Positions 6,487 to 14,318 of a DNA stretch of 55,732 bases are shown one piece after another. The DNA comes from a virus, in IMG/VR virus record IMGVR_UViG_3300025769_000012, positions 1 to 55,732 of that record, one strand, 5' to 3'. Both the position numbers and the translations under genes were made by a program. Position 1 is the first letter of the stretch. The number at the start of each line of letters is the position of its first letter. The notes under the pieces were generated by a model. It made no database searches and was not told the origin of the DNA. It worked only from the letters and a program-made list of their open reading frames with translations.

Positions 6487-8945
6487 TGCTGCGGCCCCCC
6501 TTGGTTACGTTGTTTCAACAGCTCACGCTGCATTGCAGCGTCGATGCGAGCCTGAGTTTGACGCTCTTGCGCCGCCAACCGCTCTCCAAACTGCTGAGAA
6601 CGAATTTGCTGGCCCTGCGCGTCCAACTGTACCTTGGCTTGGTCGATCTGTTGATCGGCCTGATCCGAAGCAGCCTTTTGCTGCAACTCGGCTTCCTTGA
6701 GCTGTACAAGTGGGTCCGGGGCCCCCGCGCCAGATAGTTGCTGCGACAAATCGCGAACCTGTTGCAAACCTTCCGCAACAAACTGAGCCGTCATCTGCTC
6801 CATTTGCAGCATCTGTTCGTCGTCCGCAGGCTGACCGCCTTGTTGCTGAACCATTTGCAAATATTGCTGTGCCGCCTGCTCGCGAGCCGCGATCTGGACA
6901 TGCTCCATAACGTGCTTTTGCAAGTTGATAGCGACCGGAGGCATCTGACCAACCATCGGTGTCGCCCCAAAAGTAAGGTGCGCCATGATGTGCGCCTGAT
7001 GGTTCTGACCTTCAAACGCCGTCATCGGCAACTGATCCAACGCGTTGATGTTCTCTTGTGCTGGATCAAGCGGCTCTGGAATTTCCGCAGGCGTCGCCTT
7101 CATCAAACGGTCCACATCGCTCACACCCAAAGCCTCATACATGTCACGGAAAACCTCGTGCATGTTGTGTATCTCTGGTGCTTGGGCCGCGAGCTGTAAT
7201 TTGGTCTGCGCGAGCATAATCCGCTGCGCTTGGCTGAATACATTCGGGTTGCTGACCGGAATAACGTCCACGCGGTCGTCAAAGTCCTTTGCCATGATCG
7301 TCTGATCGTTGCCCGGAACAGAGTACGGATACTCCTGCGGCAAGCTTTCAGACATCACGCGAGCTAGAATTTTAAACTCCTGACGCATCGCATAGTGCAA
7401 ACGCTTATGCACTGCGCTCATGACCCGCGAGCCTTGCTCCATCATGGCAATAGTCGTGCCAACAGGGGCTTGCTGGTTGCCGTCACCAACCTTCAAGTCA
7501 GTGATAGTCGCGAACCGCTGGCCAGCCTGCACAACAAAACCAAGAAGGTTAAACAGCGTCTGGTCAGGGCCCTTAAACGGCAAGGGCATGAGGCTATCGC
7601 GGATAGCCCCACCGGGAGCGTCCACGTCTCGGAACTCACCGGGCTGCAAAGGATCGTCGTCATCTCTGATACGCAGCCCACGGGCCTTGAAACCCGCTGG
7701 GAGGTTGGACAACGTACCAGCATCGATCAACTGTCGCAGTGCCGCCGTGGCGGTCCGTGACAGACCACCAATCGTATGTATCAGACCCAAGCCATAAAAC
7801 CCGAAGCCGGGTAGGAACTTGTAGTGGGTGAAGTATTGGATTTTCTTTTTAAGCTCGTCTTCTTCACTGTAGTTACGGCGGATAGACAGGACTTGACCGT
7901 TGTCCAAGGACATTGTCACAACGTAGGGAACGCGAATACCGGTTGGTTCGCCGTTTTCGTCTACGTCTTCATAGCCCTCAAGGTCCAAATCAACGTGGCA
8001 CTCAAGGATTGTGCAGTCATAATCAATCTGCGAAGGCTCAATCCCGTCAATACGATCAATCGTATCTTCGACTTGGTTAAGCTCTTTCTGGGCAGGAATG
8101 ACCTCAACGTCCAAATACGTCCCCGCCAACTGGCGCTTGCGCAAATCATTGAGCGACATCCGAACAACCTGCGTGATGTTCGGACATGTTTCGAGGTCCG
8201 CGGTCTCATACGGAACAACCAAGTTTTCCGCAGGGACAAACTTGGATACCGCTCGACCCAGCGTTTCGTCATAGTAAGTTTTCTTGAACGTAGAACCCGC
8301 CAGCGGCAAATAGAACAACATCTGGTCCATGTCGGGCGTATATTCTTCCATCACATTCGTGATGTAGTAGTTCATAAACGTCTTAACGCGCTGCGCTTGA
8401 GCTACCTTTTCGTTCGATTCAGCGCCCATAACCACAGTGCGGACGGGCCCCGAAGGAGGTAGAAGCTCGTTAAATGCCTGCGCTTGGAACTGCGTCGCAG
8501 CTTCCGCCAATAGCGGGTGCGTTACGCCAGTCGCGCCACGGAAAGGCTGCGTCCGATCTTCGTAAGTAAAGCCCAGAAGCTCCAGACCATCCTTGTAAGC
8601 ATCTTCCCATTCCTGACGGCTCGCCTTGTTGGCGTCATACTCGTCCAAAAGCTCACCCGCAATACGGGCCAGCTCGCGATCCGGCATCTCTTCCGCCAAG
8701 TTCGAATAAAAATCTTCGCTTTCACCACGCATGTCCTGCGGATCAAAGTCTATCTCGACACCACCGTCGTCCGTCTGAGTAATCCCAATCTCGCCAACAC
8801 CCGAAGCGTCGATCATTGCAGTAACGTCGTTTTGACCGCTCGGAAGCTCAATCTCCAGCTCCGCGTTCAATTCGTCTTCGTTGAGCTGAGACGGAACCAT
8901 CGTGTCCATCAAGCTGCTTTTGTATCCGTTGCGTGGTTCTGCCAT
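6483..8945 (-). CDS. portal protein
   Basis: The 820-residue protein has the arrangement of large phage portals: an acidic N-terminal arm, then the conserved entry region (RQEWEDAYKDGLELLGF, PFRGATGVTHPLLAEAATQF, NELLPPSGPVRTVVMG), a stem/clip region in the middle, and a long Gln-rich helical C-terminus (about 670-820) that may form an internal barrel like that of P22. It would make the dodecameric ring through which TerL pumps DNA. It follows TerL and one unknown gene. The size (820 aa) is larger than T7 portal and closer to P22-type portals. Confidence 0.88.
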   Translation of the reverse strand: MAEPRNGYKSSLMDTMVPSQLNEDELNAELEIELPSGQNDVTAMIDASGVGEIGITQTDDGGVEIDFDPQDMRGESEDFYSNLAEEMPDRELARIAGELLDEYDANKASRQEWEDAYKDGLELLGFTYEDRTQPFRGATGVTHPLLAEAATQFQAQAFNELLPPSGPVRTVVMGAESNEKVAQAQRVKTFMNYYITNVMEEYTPDMDQMLFYLPLAGSTFKKTYYDETLGRAVSKFVPAENLVVPYETADLETCPNITQVVRMSLNDLRKRQLAGTYLDVEVIPAQKELNQVEDTIDRIDGIEPSQIDYDCTILECHVDLDLEGYEDVDENGEPTGIRVPYVVTMSLDNGQVLSIRRNYSEEDELKKKIQYFTHYKFLPGFGFYGLGLIHTIGGLSRTATAALRQLIDAGTLSNLPAGFKARGLRIRDDDDPLQPGEFRDVDAPGGAIRDSLMPLPFKGPDQTLFNLLGFVVQAGQRFATITDLKVGDGNQQAPVGTTIAMMEQGSRVMSAVHKRLHYAMRQEFKILARVMSESLPQEYPYSVPGNDQTIMAKDFDDRVDVIPVSNPNVFSQAQRIMLAQTKLQLAAQAPEIHNMHEVFRDMYEALGVSDVDRLMKATPAEIPEPLDPAQENINALDQLPMTAFEGQNHQAHIMAHLTFGATPMVGQMPPVAINLQKHVMEHVQIAAREQAAQQYLQMVQQQGGQPADDEQMLQMEQMTAQFVAEGLQQVRDLSQQLSGAGAPDPLVQLKEAELQQKAASDQADQQIDQAKVQLDAQGQQIRSQQFGERLAAQERQTQARIDAAMQRELLKQRNQGGPQQ

Positions 8946-8964
8946 CTAACTCTCCCTGATACGA

Positions 8965-9852
8965 CTACTGATAATTTCGGTACTTCCTTGGCGAAAAGCC
9001 AAGTACCTGACGCGTCGTATCGAAATACCCCTGCTCATTGCGAGGGAAGTAAACATCCGGCCCCGTCTCCGGAGACACAAAGTTCCGTGGGGCGCGGGGC
9101 TGTTCCGGGGCAGGCGTCATCTGCGCCTCCGAAGAACGACCCATAATTACATCAAGTTGCCTGAATATCTCCGCGTCGACCATTTGTGTCAACTGTTGAG
9201 GCGTCGCGTTAATACCAGCCTTCATGAATAGCTGACGACCAACAGCGTTGTTCCGCTGATCCATCGCAACGTCTCTTGCGTTCTGACCACCCAACGGAAA
9301 CGGCGCAAAACGATCCAAAAACTCGTTGAACGTACCAGCCGTCTCCGCAGTCTCAGGACCATACTCCTTTGCCATTACCGCAGAACCGAGCATATGCGCA
9401 CGAGCATCCTCTAACTCAGGATACGTCGGCATGTCACGACGACCCTCGGGACGCGCCATCCGGATACTCTCAGGCTCAGAACCCGTAGGAATAACCATCT
9501 GACCCGTTTCCTGATCGATAACAGCCGGGTAGTTGTACTCATCAATGAGCTGCGCCATAAAGCTCGGGTCCGAACCATAAAGAGCCGCGGTCCGCGAACC
9601 GCCGACACGGGCACTCTCCCGGAGTCCCTCAGTCGGATCACCATCACCAAGAAGTTTGTCATACAATACAGTGCCAAAACCCGACTCTTCCGGGGCCCCT
9701 TGCGAAACTTCTTCAGGCATGTATTCTAAATAAGCTGGATCAGAACCGGGGGCCGTGGTCTGCAAATCAATAAGCGTAGGGTCTCCGCCGTCCTGCATAT
9801 AACGTACAGGATCGTGACCGGCTGCACCTAAATTAACCGCAGACTTGTACAT
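8965..9852 (-). CDS. virion-region protein of unknown function between TerL and portal
   Basis: The 295-residue product is hydrophilic, Pro/Gly/Glu-rich and carries the late-gene motif YMQDGGDP at residues 18-25. A central helical part (about 125-230) is followed by an extended C-terminus (RNFVSPETGPDVYFPRNEQ, split). It sits 17 bases after TerL and 19 before the portal start. Its motif links it to the group of late proteins discussed in the findings. No known domain is recognised. Confidence 0.68.
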   Translation of the reverse strand: MYKSAVNLGAAGHDPVRYMQDGGDPTLIDLQTTAPGSDPAYLEYMPEEVSQGAPEESGFGTVLYDKLLGDGDPTEGLRESARVGGSRTAALYGSDPSFMAQLIDEYNYPAVIDQETGQMVIPTGSEPESIRMARPEGRRDMPTYPELEDARAHMLGSAVMAKEYGPETAETAGTFNEFLDRFAPFPLGGQNARDVAMDQRNNAVGRQLFMKAGINATPQQLTQMVDAEIFRQLDVIMGRSSEAQMTPAPEQPRAPRNFVSPETGPDVYFPRNEQGYFDTTRQVLGFSPRKYRNYQ

Positions 9853-9869
9853 ATGGCCGCCTTTCTGGT

Positions 9870-11333
9870 TTAATAATACATTCGCACTCTAACAGAGTTT
9901 TGTTCATCTTCCCAGTCATCAGTTGGGAGTTGGACAAAATTTCCTTGCCTATATCGCATAAGAGCCTGCGTCATACTATCAACCAAGTCATCATGCTCCC
10001 CATTCGGAAACGCCGCAACTTCCTCTACTAGCTCATCTGCCCACACCTCATCGGGGGCCCAAACCATACCTGCCTCAAACAAGGGTGAAACACTATGAAC
10101 TCTTGATACCTTATCGTTGCCTCGGCTCGGTGTAAAGTTAACAACAGGTATCCCCATGTTCCGCAATTCGTGCGTCAAAGGCATACCACTCGCCTTCGCC
10201 TCAACAATTACCGTGTCAGGCTCCCAAAATTTGTAATTTTCCAAAGCAACCTGCTTCAACTCCGGGAAATCCCACCTCCCCTTCTTACTGTCCAACAAAA
10301 TCAAATTTGGACCCGAACCACCCTCGTTCGGATAAAACACACCCCACGTCGTAATCGCCGAATAATCCGCCGTCTCACGCTTCGAAAACGCCGTATCATA
10401 ACTCTGGATCACATATTCTAACTGCGGAACCTTCGGCTTGTCCCAAACACGCCACCACTCCCGCTTGATAATCGCGTTCTCTTCACCCGTAGGATTTTGC
10501 TGATACTGCGCGTTCCACTTGCTCGGTGGAATAGACGCCTTAACCGCAGTCAAATCCTCCAAACTCCAAAACTCAGGCCAACACGGAGTCCCATCCTCAA
10601 AAATTGCAGGTAATTCAACAACTTCCCATTGATCCGCTAACGGGTCTTTAGCCATCGCCTTCAATAACTGACCCGTCATGTCCTTCTCAGACCACCGCGT
10701 CTGAACCAAAACAATCGAACCACCCGGCTGAAGACGCTGTCGGGGGCCCCCAGTGTACCAATCCCAAGCATCGTCAAAACCACTATTGCTCATAGCAGTC
10801 TGCTCAGAATGAGGGTCATCGATAATCACCAAGTCACCACCACGACCCGCCAAGTTTGAACCAACACCAACCGCGTAGTACATACCACCCTTGTTCGTGT
10901 CCCAACGTCCACTCGCCTTACTATCCGCAGCTAACTTAACCTCCGGGAAAATCTCCCGAAACTCATCACTCTCAATCAAATTCTTCGTCTTACGGCCAAA
11001 GTTAACCGCCAACTCAGTCGTGTGCGTCGCCTGAATGATCTTCTTCTTAGGATCACGGCCCATGAACCACGCCGGAAACAAAAAAGACGCAAACTCACTC
11101 TTCGTGTGCCGCGGGGCCATGTTGATAATCAGACGCTTCAACTCGCCACGAGCCACCCGCTCAAGCTTCTCTGCAATGATCCGGTGATGACGGCCCGCGA
11201 TGAAGTCAGGCCAAACTGTTTTCACGAAAGTTAAAAAATCATCTTGGCACTTCTCGTTCTTTTCGAGCTGCGCGAGCCGCAGTTCAAGCTTCAATTTTTT
11301 CTCTTCTAAGGCTGGATTTGCTGCTGCACTCAT
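9870..11333 (-). CDS. terL: terminase large subunit (TerL)
   Basis: The 487-residue protein is the DNA-packaging motor ATPase and nuclease. The Walker A-like motif is APRHTKS (residues 73-79), the Walker B is DLVIIDDPH (167-175) with acidic residues for catalysis, and the adjoining WYTGGPRQRL segment is typical of this TerL class. The C-terminal RNase H-fold nuclease shows YDTAFSKRETADYSA with its first Asp, and HDDLVDSMTQAL near the end. It is the first gene of late block 1, preceded by a long non-coding region with parS sites. The start at 11333 has a GGGG-containing leader. Confidence 0.93.
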   Translation of the reverse strand: MSAAANPALEEKKLKLELRLAQLEKNEKCQDDFLTFVKTVWPDFIAGRHHRIIAEKLERVARGELKRLIINMAPRHTKSEFASFLFPAWFMGRDPKKKIIQATHTTELAVNFGRKTKNLIESDEFREIFPEVKLAADSKASGRWDTNKGGMYYAVGVGSNLAGRGGDLVIIDDPHSEQTAMSNSGFDDAWDWYTGGPRQRLQPGGSIVLVQTRWSEKDMTGQLLKAMAKDPLADQWEVVELPAIFEDGTPCWPEFWSLEDLTAVKASIPPSKWNAQYQQNPTGEENAIIKREWWRVWDKPKVPQLEYVIQSYDTAFSKRETADYSAITTWGVFYPNEGGSGPNLILLDSKKGRWDFPELKQVALENYKFWEPDTVIVEAKASGMPLTHELRNMGIPVVNFTPSRGNDKVSRVHSVSPLFEAGMVWAPDEVWADELVEEVAAFPNGEHDDLVDSMTQALMRYRQGNFVQLPTDDWEDEQNSVRVRMYY

Positions 11334-11370
11334 AGGGGCCCCTAGCTAACTTTTCATACGCAGTTTTTAA

Positions 11371-11386
11371 TGTTTCACGTGAAACA
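11371..11386. promoter_or_regulatory. parS-type ParB-binding palindrome 1
   Basis: The 16-base palindrome TGTTTCACGTGAAACA fits the well-known bacterial chromosomal parS consensus TGTTNCACGTGAAACA exactly. It lies 38 bases upstream of the TerL start. ParB clamps of the host would load here if present. No parA or parB gene is in the genome. Confidence 0.85.
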
Positions 11387-11394
11387 TTCACGCG

Positions 11395-11410
11395 TGTTCC
11401 ACGTGGAACA
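11395..11410. promoter_or_regulatory. parS-type ParB-binding palindrome 2
   Basis: The 16-base perfect palindrome TGTTCCACGTGGAACA is a symmetrical variant of the parS consensus, centred 24 bases from the first site. Two adjacent perfect palindromes sharing the CACGTG core argue against chance. Confidence 0.75.
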
Positions 11411-11869
11411 TAGCACGAAATATATGCGATTTTAACCGCAAATATAAGACAGTTAAAGCCCGTTCAAAAAATCACGTAATTATTTGCGAGAAACATGGCC
11501 CTAGCCACCGTGACGTCGGCCCGGGGGCGGGGGTCGCGGCGCGGCGATTTCGGCCTTCGATCTGTGCCTTTTGACCCGATAGCTAGGGGCCCCTGCCCGT
11601 TTTTCTCGGCCTTCGGATGTCGGCCCGCGGTCCATCCGGTGCGGCGATTGCCGGTCGATCCGGTGCCCGCGATCCGGTGCCCGGTGCCCTCGGCCCTTGG
11701 CTAATTTGCACCGGCTGGGCTGCTCGATCCATGCAGCGCGGCGGGCGGATAACTGACACCGGCCAGCGATAACCGGCACCGGCTGGGGGTGCGCGGGGCG
11801 CGGCCCGTAGGTTTTGCCCTGGGGGCGCGGCCCTTGGCCCGGCTTGTTTAACTGTTAATCACCAGACAT

Positions 11870-11893
11870 AAAAAAGGCCGCCCGAAGGCGGCC
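11870..11893 (-). terminator. intrinsic terminator after the 134-aa gene
   Basis: On the minus strand a 7-bp stem GGCCGCC/GGCGGCC with loop TTCG is followed by six T. It lies 23 bases after the stop of the gene at 11916. Nearly the same hairpin ends the next two units. Confidence 0.88.
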
Positions 11894-11915
11894 AGTGTTG
11901 CGCGGTGGCGGTGGT

Positions 11916-12320
11916 TTAGCTGATGTCGATATTCACGATAATATCGCCGTCGCGGATCATGTCTCGGACAGTGTCTCGGATTTCATCGTCGCCGGTATGG
12001 TCACCCTCTAACCGCTCGACGCGGTCGCGTAGGTCTTCCAGCGGGCGGCATTGCTCGACGGCATCGTCAATCATCCTTTCCAGCTCGGGCCGGATAATGG
12101 CCAGCAACGCGGCGGCGGCCTCGTCGCGCTGGGTGCGTATGCTTTGAATTTCGCCGCTCATCTGGTTAACGCTGCGCTCGATCCGCTCGGCATAGTCGCG
12201 CAGGTTTTTGAGATCATGCGCGGCTGCGTCGAGATCGTGGGCAAGGTCGGTCTGGTCAGTCAGTCGGACATTGCTTGCGATTGCGTGTAGGTGGTCGGGG
12301 TTTGTTTTTAGTTCGATCAT
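11916..12320 (-). CDS. coiled-coil protein of unknown function
   Basis: The 134-residue product is acidic and almost wholly helical with long heptad-like stretches (residues 25-110), ending in a short beta-like DGDIIVNIDIS. It is a single-gene unit with its own promoter (12375-12404), leader hairpin, CTACGGAGGG ribosome site and terminator. The GC content is higher than in late genes. No partner can be named; coiled coils of this length often mediate oligomer formation. Confidence 0.75.
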   Translation of the reverse strand: MIELKTNPDHLHAIASNVRLTDQTDLAHDLDAAAHDLKNLRDYAERIERSVNQMSGEIQSIRTQRDEAAAALLAIIRPELERMIDDAVEQCRPLEDLRDRVERLEGDHTGDDEIRDTVRDMIRDGDIIVNIDIS

Positions 12321-12348
12321 GGCTTGCGCCCTCCGTAGGTTAAAGTTG

Positions 12349-12368
12349 CGACGGGTTGCCCCCCGTCG
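12349..12368 (-). ncRNA. 5'-leader hairpin with GGGCAA loop (1)
   Basis: On the minus strand a perfect 7-bp stem CGACGGG/CCCGTCG encloses the six-base loop GGGCAA. It begins about 7 bases after the -10 box of the promoter at 12375, so it would form at the extreme 5' end of the mRNA. The same loop with different stems recurs at 12913-12930 and 14243-14267. Confidence 0.6.
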
Positions 12369-12374
12369 TCTGCG

Positions 12375-12404
12375 ATTATATGCGATAACTTTTTAAAAAG
12401 TAAA
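12375..12404 (-). promoter_or_regulatory. promoter with TGCGAT operator pair (134-aa gene)
   Basis: Minus strand TTTACT, 18-base spacer, TATAAT. Forward bases 12371-12386 read TGCGAT-N4-TGCGAT, two copies one helical turn apart overlapping the -10 box, so a bound protein would block polymerase. The 35-base block is almost identical to that at 12939-12968. Confidence 0.7.
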
Positions 12405-12413
12405 TCCCCCAAT

Positions 12414-12436
12414 AAAAAGGCCGCCCGAAGGCGGCC
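12414..12436 (-). terminator. intrinsic terminator after the 141-aa gene
   Basis: Minus-strand stem GGCCGCC/GGCGGCC with loop TTCG followed by five T, 25 bases after the stop at 12461. Confidence 0.86.
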
Positions 12437-12460
12437 CAGTGTCCAGCGGTTGCGCTAGGT

Positions 12461-12886
12461 TTAATCAAAGCGGGCGATTTTATAAGGCCCGTCCAAACCG
12501 ATGCGCACTGCGGTTATTCCGTAGTCATAAACAAAACAGAAAACGCGGCCTTCAAAACCAAAACGGGCCAGCGGGTGCAAGTCTGCGTCGTCTTCGTGTT
12601 CGCTGCGGTAGGTGCCCGCATGGTCCAGCGATCCGCCGAAGGGATAGCAAAAGCCGCCCATTCCGTAAACCTCGTCCATTGCCTCGCAGATACCGTCGAG
12701 CGATACGCCCAGCTCGCCGTTAGATACTGACACGCAAGCCTCGCAGAAAAAGTCGGGGATGATCCCGCAAGCCTCGACGATGTCGGCGGGGCGGGCTGCT
12801 CCGATGTTCTGATCCCGTGCGGGATTTAAAACGCGGTCGAGAATGATTTCAGACGGGCGAAAGTTTAAGTTAAATATTTGTGCCAT
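12461..12886 (-). CDS. hypothetical protein, single-gene unit
   Basis: The 141-residue product has an ordered mixed alpha/beta look with six cysteines (EACGIIPDFFCEACVS region, GICEAMD, GGFCYPFGG, VFCFVYDY). It starts at ATG 12886 after a TACGGAGG ribosome site and has its own promoter, leader hairpin and terminator. Its composition matches the DUF932 neighbour, so it may have come with it from a plasmid-like source. I do not recognise a family. Confidence 0.72.
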   Translation of the reverse strand: MAQIFNLNFRPSEIILDRVLNPARDQNIGAARPADIVEACGIIPDFFCEACVSVSNGELGVSLDGICEAMDEVYGMGGFCYPFGGSLDHAGTYRSEHEDDADLHPLARFGFEGRVFCFVYDYGITAVRIGLDGPYKIARFD

Positions 12887-12912
12887 GTTGGCCTCCGTAG
12901 GTTTTAAGGTTG

Positions 12913-12930
12913 CCGAGGTTGCCCCCTCGG
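12913..12930 (-). ncRNA. 5'-leader hairpin with GGGCAA loop (2)
   Basis: Minus-strand stem CCGAGG/CCTCGG (6 bp, perfect) with loop GGGCAA, starting close to the expected transcription start of the promoter at 12939-12968. Stem sequence differs from hairpin 1 at most positions, yet pairing and loop are kept. Confidence 0.6.
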
Positions 12931-12938
12931 TGTCTGCG

Positions 12939-12968
12939 ATTATATGCGATAACTTTTTAAAAAGTAAA
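12939..12968 (-). promoter_or_regulatory. promoter with TGCGAT operator pair (141-aa gene)
   Basis: Minus strand TTTACT, 18-base spacer, TATAAT, with TGCGAT-N4-TGCGAT at forward 12935-12950. Near-copy of the promoter at 12375-12404. Confidence 0.7.
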
Positions 12969-12975
12969 GCCCCAT

Positions 12976-13000
12976 AAAAAAGGACCGCCCGAAGGCGGCC
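12976..13000 (-). terminator. intrinsic terminator after DUF932 gene
   Basis: Minus-strand stem GGCCGCC/GG(T)CGGTCC-like with loop TTCG and six T, 25 bases after the stop at 13026. The hairpin is the same type as at 11870 and 12414 with one bulged base. Confidence 0.82.
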
Positions 13001-13025
13001 CAGTTACTACGGCGGCGCGGTGGTT

Positions 13026-14216
13026 TTATGCTGCGACTTTGTCCAGCAATGCCCCGGCCTTGCGCTCGATCTCAATGCGGGCGTCTTGGTGGGGGATGTC
13101 GCGGGCGATTGCGGTTATCGCCTGCGCTGCATCCCAAACGGTCTCAACGGGGCGGCCCTCTTCCTCGATGTGGCGGGCTGCCGCTGCTTTGGCCATGCGT
13201 CCAGACAATCCGGCGCGCTTAGTCAAAAAGGCCAAGCGGTCGTCGTCATCGCTGGCCACCTTCGCGGCCTTCGCTGCTTGCACACCCTCGACAAACGTCG
13301 CGGTCGATCCGGTCGCAAAAGATTGCAAAGCCGGGCGGGCTTCCATTGCAAACCGATCCGGCGCGAATTTAGTGTGCCGGATTTTGATTTCGTGGAAATT
13401 CTCCACGCCCCAAAGATTGCGGTTCATGCAAACCCCGCGCAGATACATCGCCGCAATGCCTGCGGTTTTGCTGCCGGTCTCACTGTTCCAAGCGTAAAAC
13501 CCGCGGAACATCAAATCGGGCTCGCCGTTCGCAAGCTTGCCGACCTCGATGGGGTTGCGGTCGTCGACAAGGAAAACGAAAACGTCGCGGTCGGATGCGA
13601 AAAGGGTCGTCGTGTCCATGCTTACGGGGATTTCCGGATCATAAACGGCCAAACCGTTTTGGCTGCCGACCATCATGCCGGGCACCTTCCAGCGCCCGCC
13701 CGATGCGTCGACCAATTGTTTAATTGGTTCCAAGATTTCCCAGTCATAAATCCGACCATAGTCGGGGCCAGTTGCCGCCCGCAGTTCGCCGCCGTCTTGC
13801 TGGTGTCCGTAAACTTTGACCAGCTCGCGGCCTCGGTTATAGCGCAAACCCCATTGGATACAGTCCGCCGCAAGCGGGGCGGGCAGGTCTTTCAAATATC
13901 CAGACGGTGCGCCCGCCAGTTGGGCAAGCTGTCCAAAGCTCCAATTGGTGGGGGTGTTGATATGCTCGCGCCCGTTGTCGTCGTCATATTCGACAAAGAT
14001 ATTCCCCGCGCTGGGGCTGCCCTCGTCGATGTCTCCCACAATTTTCATGCGGTGCGTGTCGACGGTGCGCGACGTCATGCGCTGGGCGTCGATCTTTTTA
14101 AAGGCCAGCATATCGTCCAGCGACAAAAACTTTTGATCGTCTGGGCGGCTGAACCATTGCGAAGAAACGGCGCTGTTTCCGATACCATGGGCGAAAGCGT
14201 TAGTTGTGTAAGTCAT
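13026..14216 (-). CDS. DUF932-family protein
   Basis: The 396-residue product matches the DUF932 family often found on plasmids and phages: an N-terminal part around residues 85-130 (WSFGQLAQLAGAPSGYLKDLP), a central beta-rich region, and the diagnostic segment SKTAGIAAMYLRGVCMNRNLWG (split at about residue 260), followed by a helical C-terminus. The family function is not known; some members resemble phage LGT/plasmid stress genes. It is a one-gene unit with a hairpin leader and its own terminator. Start ATG 14216 follows ACGGAG. Confidence 0.85.
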   Translation of the reverse strand: MTYTTNAFAHGIGNSAVSSQWFSRPDDQKFLSLDDMLAFKKIDAQRMTSRTVDTHRMKIVGDIDEGSPSAGNIFVEYDDDNGREHINTPTNWSFGQLAQLAGAPSGYLKDLPAPLAADCIQWGLRYNRGRELVKVYGHQQDGGELRAATGPDYGRIYDWEILEPIKQLVDASGGRWKVPGMMVGSQNGLAVYDPEIPVSMDTTTLFASDRDVFVFLVDDRNPIEVGKLANGEPDLMFRGFYAWNSETGSKTAGIAAMYLRGVCMNRNLWGVENFHEIKIRHTKFAPDRFAMEARPALQSFATGSTATFVEGVQAAKAAKVASDDDDRLAFLTKRAGLSGRMAKAAAARHIEEEGRPVETVWDAAQAITAIARDIPHQDARIEIERKAGALLDKVAA

Positions 14217-14242
14217 GATTTTCTACTCCGTAAAAGTTAAAA

Positions 14243-14267
14243 GGGCAGACCATTGCCCGGCCTGCCC
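14243..14267 (-). ncRNA. 5'-leader hairpin with GGGCAA loop (3)
   Basis: Minus-strand stem GGGCAGGCC/GGTCTGCCC (9 bp including one G-U pair that would be an A-C mismatch on the other strand) with loop GGGCAAT. It lies in the leader of the DUF932 gene, 27 bases before its start. The wobble favours a minus-strand RNA structure over a simple DNA palindrome. It lacks the long T-run of a good terminator. Confidence 0.55.
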
Positions 14268-14318
14268 CTATAATGTCGCATAAACTTGCATACGGTGCAA
14301 GCTTAATTTTTCCAAAAG

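Larger units (their letters stand above)
11334..11915. other. 582-base non-coding region between early and late blocks
   Basis: This gap holds two parS-type palindromes (11371-11410), one TATGCGAT operator copy (11423-11430), then an AT-rich stretch to about 11490 and a very GC-rich stretch (about 11515-11850) with repeated short words (GATCCGGTGCC three times with variation near 11655-11690; CACCGGCTGGG twice near 11709 and 11777). It ends in the terminator of the next gene (11870-11893). ORFs inside the GC-rich part look like composition artefacts. Likely roles are late promoter, packaging or partition signals. Confidence 0.8.

Noticed and set aside
11495-11779. Two overlapping frames in the GC-rich gap
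   Set aside because: Open only because stop codons are rare in GC-rich DNA; low-complexity products, no ribosome site.
13020-14240. 406-codon plus-strand frame opposite the DUF932 gene
   Set aside because: It is the antisense shadow of a clear DUF932 protein; no ribosome site and arginine/cysteine-rich noise composition.
14237-14270. Hairpin before the DUF932 gene read as a terminator of the Cys-rich gene
   Set aside because: The T-run is short (TTTT then AAC), the stem lies in the leader close to the start codon, and its loop matches two other leader hairpins.
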